From JACMQX01 sp044225675 (lineage in GTDB: Bacteria > Pseudomonadota > Gammaproteobacteria > Burkholderiales > Burkholderiaceae_C), in contig JBGAIH010000018.1 of NCBI GenBank assembly GCA_044225675.1, forward strand, positions 1-64,000: 64,000 bases of DNA, read 5' to 3'. Positions 18,233 through 26,600 of the stretch are shown here, piece after piece. Both the position numbers and the translations under genes were made by a program. Position 1 is the first letter of the stretch. Each line of letters starts with the position of its first letter. The notes beneath the pieces are model-generated. The model made no database searches and was not told the origin of the DNA. It worked only from the letters and a program-made list of their open reading frames with translations.

Positions 18233-20038
18233 TTGCCCACACCGACGTCAAGAAGCAGAAGCCGCCGCATTGTTCGGCAAACAGGTTCGTCAACCTCCCT
18301 GTCGAGCTGCTCACTATTTGCCCTTGCCTTGACATGCATGGGCGTCACGGCACCTTCCGCCCTGGCCCAGGCGCCCGTCTCCCCATTCAGCAACGAGGTG
18401 GCGCAGGAGCAAAAGCGCCAGGAAGCGCGCGAACGGGCGTTGCGCGAGCAGCAGGAGCGAACTTCAGATGTGCGGCTGGCCGAACCCGAGGCTCAGCAGG
18501 AGGTGGAAAAACTGCCTGGCGACGAGGCAGACTGCGTCGACGTCAAAGTGATCACCCTGGTGGGTGACGGCGCGGATCGACTCCAGTGGGCAGTCGATGC
18601 TGCGAACCACACATCAGACCACCAGCAGGACAATGCAGCAGGCCGTTGCCTGGGCACGCGTGGGGTGAACCTGGTGATCCGGCGCATTCAGAACGCTCTC
18701 ATTGCGCGCGGATTTGTCGCAGCGCGCGTCCTGGCGGGGCCGCAGCCCCGTCTGGCAGATGGCGAGCTTGAACTCACCCTGTTCCCCGGCCGCATCCGTC
18801 GCGTCCGACTCGCGCCCGGCGCCGACGATCGTGCGACCCAATGGAACGCCCTCCCCATCCGATCGGGTGATCTGCTGAACCTGCGTGACCTGGAGCAGGC
18901 CCTGGAGAACTTCAGGCGCGTGCCCTCCGTTCAGGCAGACCTGCAGGTGGTTCCCGCAGAAGGCGCGGATGCCGAGCCCGGCCAAAGCGATCTTGTCGTT
19001 CAGTGGAAGCAGAGCTCCCCATTTCGCATCAGCCTGTCGGCAGACGACTCAGGCTCCCGCGCGACCGGGAAGTACCAGGGTAATGTCACCGTCTCCTACG
19101 ACCACTGGTGGACGCTCAATGACCTTTTCTATGTCAGCGTGAACCACGACCTGGGCGGGGGCGAATCGGGAGAGCGAGGCACGCGTGGCGCCACCGTGCA
19201 CTACTCCGTGCCTTTCGGCTACTGGATGCTGGGCTTCACGGCCAGCCAGAGCCGCTATCGCCAATCCGTCGCCGGGGCGAGTCAGACCTATCTGTACAGC
19301 GGTGAGAGCCGCAACGGCGAGATCAGGCTCTCGCGCCTGATCCATCGCGACGCATCACGCAAGACCACGCTCTGGCTCAAGGGATGGACCCGCGCGTCGA
19401 AGAACTTCATCGACGACACCGAGGTCGAAGTGCAGCGCCGTCGCATGGCGGGGGTGGATCTGGGCCTCTCGCATCGCGAGTTCATCGGCAAGGCCACGCT
19501 CGATGCGCAACTCAACTACCGTCGCGGCACGGGCGCCGGCAGTTCCCTGCCTGCGCCCGAGGAAGCATTTGGTGAAGGCACCGCACGTCCCCGGCTGGTG
19601 ACGCTGGACGCGCAGCTCAACGCACCCTTCCATGTGGGCGAGCAACGCCTGCAGTACACCGGCGTCTGGCGCGCGCAATGGAATCGAACACCCCTGGTGC
19701 CCCAGGACCGCTTTGCCATCGGAAGCCGCTACACCGTGCGGGGCTTCGACGGCGAGAGCCAGCTCCTGGCGGAACGGGGCTGGCTGATCCGCAATGACCT
19801 GGCTTGGGCGCTTGGGGCCAGCGGGCAGGAACTCTATGTCGGCATCGACGCCGGCCAGGTCGGCGGGCCGAGCAGCGAAGCGCTGGTCGGAAAGCGCCTG
19901 GGTGGGGCCGTCATCGGCTTGCGCGGTGCCATTCAAGGCGCTTCCTACGATGTATTCGTCGGCAGGCCCCTCAGCAAGCCCGACGGGTTTCGCACCTCTG
20001 GCAATGTGCGCGGATTCAGCATCCACTGGTCGATCTGA
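18233..20038 (+). CDS. two-partner secretion outer-membrane transporter (TpsB/CdiB/ShlB family)
   Basis: The 601-residue protein has a long signal peptide (about 46 residues, ending SALAQA), an N-terminal charged helix, POTRA-like domains (about residues 95-260) and a C-terminal 16-strand barrel region. The Omp85/TpsB signature YTVRGFDGES sits in the barrel at about residues 501-510. It exports the TpsA/CdiA protein encoded downstream. The start is taken as TTG at 18233, since no in-frame ATG keeps a complete signal peptide; this is uncertain. The stop is 10 bases before the acyltransferase start, so B, acyltransferase and A form one operon. Confidence 0.88.
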   Translation: MPTPTSRSRSRRIVRQTGSSTSLSSCSLFALALTCMGVTAPSALAQAPVSPFSNEVAQEQKRQEARERALREQQERTSDVRLAEPEAQQEVEKLPGDEADCVDVKVITLVGDGADRLQWAVDAANHTSDHQQDNAAGRCLGTRGVNLVIRRIQNALIARGFVAARVLAGPQPRLADGELELTLFPGRIRRVRLAPGADDRATQWNALPIRSGDLLNLRDLEQALENFRRVPSVQADLQVVPAEGADAEPGQSDLVVQWKQSSPFRISLSADDSGSRATGKYQGNVTVSYDHWWTLNDLFYVSVNHDLGGGESGERGTRGATVHYSVPFGYWMLGFTASQSRYRQSVAGASQTYLYSGESRNGEIRLSRLIHRDASRKTTLWLKGWTRASKNFIDDTEVEVQRRRMAGVDLGLSHREFIGKATLDAQLNYRRGTGAGSSLPAPEEAFGEGTARPRLVTLDAQLNAPFHVGEQRLQYTGVWRAQWNRTPLVPQDRFAIGSRYTVRGFDGESQLLAERGWLIRNDLAWALGASGQELYVGIDAGQVGGPSSEALVGKRLGGAVIGLRGAIQGASYDVFVGRPLSKPDGFRTSGNVRGFSIHWSI

Positions 20039-20048
20039 GGTAAGCGGC

Positions 20049-20621
20049 GTGACGACCGAGTCTCTTTCCATCATTGCACCGGGGCTGCTCGGGCAGACCT
20101 GGAGCGAAGCCGCAGTTCTGGGGAGTGTGACGTGGCTGTGGATGCACTCCGAGTCGCATCGCAACTTTCCGCTCCACGCGCTGCCGGTCCTGCTGCTTCC
20201 GGCGATCAAGAACCGTCAGTTCATCCTGCTCAGTGAATCAGGGCGTGCGGTGTTCTATCTGTCGTGGGCGAACTTCAGCGAAGACGCCGAAGCCCGCTAC
20301 CTCGCCAAGCACCCGCTCCTGATGCCCTCCGGCGACTGGAACTGCGGCGACCGCATGTGGGTGCTCGACTGGGTCGCGCCCTTCGGCCATACGGCGGTCG
20401 CCAGGGTCCTGCTGCGGCGACAGCTCTTTGCCAACCACTGGGGTCGGATGCTCCATCACCGGGGCGATGAACGTGGAATGCGAGTCAAGACTTTCCAAGG
20501 CATGGCGGTGCTCAAGGAAGAGGCGCAAGACTGGTTCATGCGCCATCCGGTCGCCATTGCACCTTCCCCATCGAGTTCGTCCAATGTCAAGGAAGACGGC
20601 CCACGCCAACAGGCTGCCTGA
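20049..20621 (+). CDS. HlyC-type toxin-activating lysine acyltransferase (CdiC-like)
   Basis: The 190-residue protein matches HlyC, which transfers a fatty acyl group from acyl-ACP to lysines of RTX toxins in the cytoplasm. VTWLWMHSESHRNFP aligns with HlyC around catalytic His23 (here His37). SWANFSEDAEARYL and GDRMWVLDWVAPFG align with the SWAN motif and catalytic Asp92 (here Asp107). The start is GTG at 20049, with GAGG 8 bases upstream and overlapping the tpsB stop. Only 14 bases separate it from tpsA, and no RTX toxin is nearby, so TpsA/CdiA is the expected substrate. I recall such genes being called cdiC in some CDI loci, but not as part of usual Burkholderiales systems. Confidence 0.85.
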   Translation: MTTESLSIIAPGLLGQTWSEAAVLGSVTWLWMHSESHRNFPLHALPVLLLPAIKNRQFILLSESGRAVFYLSWANFSEDAEARYLAKHPLLMPSGDWNCGDRMWVLDWVAPFGHTAVARVLLRRQLFANHWGRMLHHRGDERGMRVKTFQGMAVLKEEAQDWFMRHPVAIAPSPSSSSNVKEDGPRQQAA

Positions 20622-20635
20622 CGCGAAGAAAAAGA

Positions 20636-23600
20636 ATGAACAAGAACTGCCATCGCATCATCTTCAACAAAGTGCGCGGCCTGCTGATGGCCGTCGCCGA
20701 GACCTGTTCGAGTCAAGGCAAGGCCTGCGGTGAGACGCCCGCCGCGTCCGGCAGCGGTCCTGAGGGTCGTTCGCTGAACGCATCGATCAGGCCTTTGACC
20801 TTCCTCGTCTGGAGTCTGCTGGGCCTGATCCTGCCCCCATCGGCGCCCGCGCAGATCGTCGCGGACCCGACGGCCGCAGGGACGCTGCGCCCCACCGTGC
20901 TGAGCGCCCCCAACGGCGTGCCCCTGGTCAACGTCCAGACCCCCAGCGCGGCGGGGGTCTCGAGAAACATCTACAGCCAGTTCGACGTCCAGCCGCAGGG
21001 CGTGATCCTGAACAACAGCCGCAGCAATGTGCAGACGCAACTCGGCGGCTGGGTTCAAGGCAATCCCTGGCAGGCGGCAGGCAGCGCCCGCGTCATCCTC
21101 AACGAGGTCAACGCCAGCAACGCGAGCCTGCTGCGCGGCTATGTGGAAGTCGCCGGGCAACGCGCCCAGGTCGTCATCGCCAACCCGGCCGGCGTCACCT
21201 GTGACGGCTGCGGATTCATCAACGCCAGCCGCGCCACCATCACCACGGGCACGCCCATCTTGAACGGCGGCAACCTCGACGGCTTCCGTGTCCAGGGTGG
21301 CGTGGTCACCATCACCGGCAACGGCATGGATGCCAGCCGCACGGACTACACCGACATCATCGCGCGGGCCGTGCAGATCAACGCCGGTCTCTGGGCCAAC
21401 CGGCTCAAGGTCATCGCAGGCGCCAACCAGATCGGCATCGACCCGGGCAGCCAGGAGCCCGGCGTCAGCGGCGCAGCGCCCGCCAGCGGCCCGGCGCCCG
21501 CCTTCGCCATCGACAGCGCACAGCTCGGAGGCATGTACGCGGGCCTCATCACCCTGGTCGCCACCGAAGCGGGCGTGGGCGTTCGCAACGCGGGCGCGAT
21601 GTACGCTGGCGTGGGCGACGTCATCATCACCGCCAGCGGGCAATTGGTGAACGCCGGCCGCATCGCCAGCAGCGGCCAGACGCGCATCGACACCCAAGGC
21701 GGCGTGCAGAACACCGGCACCGTGCATGCGCAAGGCAGGACCGCCATCAGCACGCGCGGCGACATCGTCAACAGCGGCGTCATCGCCGCGCAGAACGACA
21801 CCGCCTTGAGCGCCACCGGCGCCAACAGCCGCATCTCCAGCACCGCAGACGGCGTCCTGGCCGCGGGCGTCCGGCCTGACGGCACCCTCGGCAGCACCGG
21901 CCAGCTCACCCTGAGCGCCACGCAGTCCATTGCAGCGCAGGGCCAGGTCCTGAGCGGCGGCGATCAAACCCTGTCGGCTCGCTCCGTCGATCTGACGGGC
22001 AGCCAGGTGAGTGCCGGCCAACTCTCGATCACCGCCGCACAGGGTGACATCAACCTCACCCGTGCCACCGTCACAGCCAGCCGGACCCTCGCCGCCAGCG
22101 CCAGCCAGACCCTGCGCACGGACGGCGCCGACGTCTCGGCCGACCAGATCCAGGCCAGCGCCCACGAGCTGTCGAACCAGCAGGGCCAAATCGTTCAGAC
22201 CGGCAGCGGCGAGATGGTGCTCGACCTGCCCGGCGACCTGAACAACACCCAGGGCCGCATCGAGACCAACAGCGCCCAACTGAGAATTGCTGCGGGCACC
22301 CTCATCAACACCGGCGGCACCCTCCTCAGCAACGGTGCCGCTACGATGGCCATGGGCGCTCTGAATAACCAAGGCGGCACCCTTCAGGCGTCAGGCGCCA
22401 CGCCCTCGGCCCTGACCCTCCAGGCGACAGGCGATGTCAACAACACCCAGGGCCGCATCACCGCCACGGGCCCCGTCACCGTCACGGCCAACAGCCTGAA
22501 CAACACCGATGGTCAGATCACCGCCGGCGACACCTTGACGCTGAGCACCCAGCAGGCCACCCAGAACCCCCGAGGCCTGCTCGCGGCCAACGGCTCCGTG
22601 ACGCTCACGGCCGGTGAGGTGTACAACGCATCCGGCACCATCGGCTCCGTCCGAGATGCGGTCAACGTCACCGCGCTGGCCGGCGCGCTGTACAACAACG
22701 CCGGCCGCGTGGAGGCGGCCAAGGCGACCAGCGTCTCCGCCGTCGGCATTTACAACACCGACGGCACGATCACAGGCCAAAGCCTCATGGCCGACAGCCG
22801 GGGCCAGACCCTGAACAACACGCGCGGTCAGATCATCGCCAGCGGCACAGGCGCGGCCGATGGGCTCCAGGTGCAAAGTGGCGCCCTGATCAACGACGGC
22901 GGCCTCATCCAGAGCGCCTCCGCCCTCACGCTCGACACCCAGGGCCAGACCCTGAGCAACGTGAACTCGGGCGCGCGCGGCGGCATCGTGGGCCAGGGCG
23001 CGGTGCATCTGAGCGCGGGCGACCTGAACAACCAGGCCGGCTACATCGGCAGCGGCTCGGCGCTGACCGTCACGGGTGGGACGATCACCAACACGCAGGG
23101 CGGCGCCCTCGTCAGCAGCGCCGCCGCCACGATCCGCGCCCCATCCCTGTACAACCAGGGCGGCCAGGTCCAGGCCGTCGGCGACCTCGACCTCACCCTG
23201 AACGGCGACCTGCACAACGCCGCCAGCCTCGTGCGCTCCGGCCAGCGCCTGAGCATCAGCGCCGCCGCCATCCACAACGCGGACACCCCGGGCGCCCAGC
23301 AAGGCCTCGAAGGCAACAACATCACCCTCTCTGCGCTTGCCATCGACAACACCGCCGGCGCAATCCGGGCCAACCTCAACGCCACGCTCACCAGCAGCGG
23401 CACCATCGGCAACGCCAGCGGCCTGATCAGCGCCGGCAGCGCCCTGACGATTGAGGACGCCGCAGCAAGCCCGACCCTGTCCATCACCAACACCGGCGGC
23501 ACCCTCATCGCAGGCCAGCAGCTCAGCGTGGACAGCGCCCGCCTGAGCGGCGACGGCAAGCTCCTGAGCCAGGGCGATCTGAGCATCCGGCTCCGGCAAA

Positions 23601-26600
23601 GCCTCACCCACTCCGGGCAGATCACGGCTGACGGCAACGTCACCCTGCAGACCGATGCCACGCTCACCAACCAAGGCCTGATCGCGGCCGGCCAAACCCT
23701 CAACGTCCAGGCCGCCGCCATCGACAACCAGGCCACGGGCACGATCACCGCCGCCAGCCTCCGGCTGCAGGCCACGGACAGCCACACGCTCACCAACCGA
23801 GGCACCATCAACGGCACCGACACCGTCCTCGACACCCCGACCCTGTACAACCTGGGCACCGGAAGAATCTACGGCGACCATGTTGCGATCGCGGCCGGGG
23901 CGCTGACCAACGCCGCCGAGAACGGCGTCGCCCCCGTCATTGCCGCGCGCGACCGGTTGGACATCGGCGCGGCCACCGTCACCAACAGCGGCCATGCCAT
24001 CCTGTTCAGTGGCGGGGACCTGGCCATGGGCGGCAGCCTGGACGCTGGCCAGCGCGCCACCGGCCAGGCCACCCTGCTGCACAACGACGGCGCCACCATC
24101 GAGGCCCTGGGCAGCGCCGACATCCGCGCCCGCACCCTGCACAACACCAACCGGGACTTTGCCACCACCGCTGTCAGCCTGCCCGACCAAAGCCTCACCG
24201 AGTACCAGGGCGCGGGCGCCCCCACCCGCTACGCGGCCGGCGCTCCTGACGTCTTCGTCTACAACGACGAATCCGACCACCTGCACACGCCCGAGGGCAA
24301 CTACGAGAGCTGGACCGCCTACAGCTACACCCGCAGCACCACCGAGACCCGCGTCGCCCGCGGCGACCCGGGGCAGATCAGCGCGGGCGGGGCGATGCGC
24401 ATCACGGCGGACACCGTCCTCAACGACAAGAGCCGCATCATCGCGGGTGGGGCGCTCACGGGCGCCATCCGCGCCCTGCAGAACGTGGAAGTCGCGGGTG
24501 AGCGCATTACCACCGACGTCGGCAGCGCCACCTCGTACTGGCGCGACCACCAGAAGGGGCGCGACACCACCGGCAGCAGCAGCGCCAGCTACAGCCCGCC
24601 CGCCACCATCGAAGCCATCTCGCTCACCCCCACCGTCTACCAGCAGAACACCGCCACGGGCGGCGCGGGCGGCACGGGCACGACGATTGCGGCCCTGACC
24701 ACCGTCACGGTCCAGCAAATGCCCAGCGCCTCGGGCAGCGCCACCGGCAGCAGGCAGGGCGGACAGACCGTCACCCCCATCACCCAGGTGCCTGGGGCCG
24801 CCCCCGCCACGGTCGTGCGCAGCGGCGGCATCAACACCCGCGTGCCCGACAGCAGCCTGTTCCGGCTCACGCCCGGCCCCACGAGCCATTACCTGGTCGA
24901 GACCGACCCGGCCTTCGCCAGCTACCGCACCTGGCTCAGCTCGGACTACCTGCTGAGCGCCCTGTCGATCGACCCTGCGCTCACCCAGAAGCGCCTGGGT
25001 GATGGCTTCTACGAGCAGAAGCTCATCCGCGAGCAGGTCGCTCAGCTCACCGGCCGGCGGTTCCTGGACGGCTACGCCAATGATGAAGCCCAGTTCGCGG
25101 CCTTGATGGACAGCGGTGTGGCCTATGCCAAGGCGTACAGCCTGGTGCCCGGCGTGGCGCTCAGCGCCGCACAGATGGCGCAGCTCACGAGCGACATCGT
25201 CTGGCTCGTCGCCCGGGACATCACCCTGCCCGACGGCAGCACCACCCAGGCCCTGGTGCCGCAGCTGTACGTGCGTGTGCAGGACGGCGACCTGCAATCG
25301 GGCGGCGCCCTCATCGCGGGCAACAGCGTCCAGATGAACATCAGCGGTGATCTGCTCAATGGAGGCACCATCGCCGGGCGACAAGTCGTCTCGCTCACCG
25401 CTGACAACATCCACAACCTGGGCGGGCGCATCCTGGGCAACGACGTTGCGATCGCCGCCAAGACCGACCTGAACAACATCGGCGGCACCATCGCTGCGAA
25501 CAACAGCCTGGCAGCCACGGCCGGGCGGGACCTGAACGTCGCTTCGACCACCCGCACGCAAACCAACGCCCAGGGAGCCCGCACCCACATCGAGCGCGTC
25601 GCAGGCCTGTACGTCTCAGGCGGCGCAGGCGCCCTGATCGCCAGCGCCGGCCGTGACCTGAACCTGATCGCTGCGGCCATCCAGAACCAGGGCACGGGTG
25701 CCACCACTCTCACCGCCGGCAACAACCTGAACCTGGGCACCGCTACACAAAGCCAGAGTCAGCGCATCGACTGGAACGGCGCCAACAGCCGCAGCGAATC
25801 GAGCACAGCCGAGGTGGGCACAAGCGTGCAAACTCAGGGTGACCTCACTTTGCGGGCAGGCAACGACCTGAATGCCAAAGCCGCAAGTGTGACGAGTGCT
25901 CAAGGCAGCTTGGTGGCCGCTGCCGGGAACGATGTCAAACTCACGGCCGGTAAAGCGAACGTGCAGGTTGATGAAGCGCATCAGCACACCGGCCGCAGCA
26001 GCATCTTCGCCCGCACCACCGTCACCACGCGAGACACGCTGGACCAGACCACGGCCCAGGCCACCACCCTCTCCGGCAAGACCGTGACCGTCCAGGCCGA
26101 GCGTGACGTCACGATCACCGGCAGCAACGTCGTGAGCGATGCAGGCACGACCTTGGCTGCGAAGAACAACCTCTCCATCGTCGCGGCCAACAACACTACC
26201 GAGGAAGCCCACTTCCGCGACGAGAAGAAGTCGGGCATCTTCAGCAGCGGCGGCATTGGTTTCACCATCGGCCGCCAGCAGCAAAGCACCGACCAGACCG
26301 CTCGCAGCACCACGGCTTCGGCCAGCACCGTCGGCGCCGTCAGCGGTGACGTGACGCTCACGGCGGGTGGCAGCTACCGCCAAAGCGGCAGCGACGTGCT
26401 CGCCCCGGACGGCGACGTGAGCATTGCGGCCAAGGACATTCAGATCACCGAAGCGCGCGAAACCAACAACAGCACGACAGAGCAGCGCTTCAGGCAGAGC
26501 GGCCTCAGGCTGCAGTTCACCAGCCCGGTCATCAGCGCCGTGCAGACGGTGCAAGGCATGGCCGAGGCGGCCGGCAACACCCGCGACAGCCGCATGCAGG

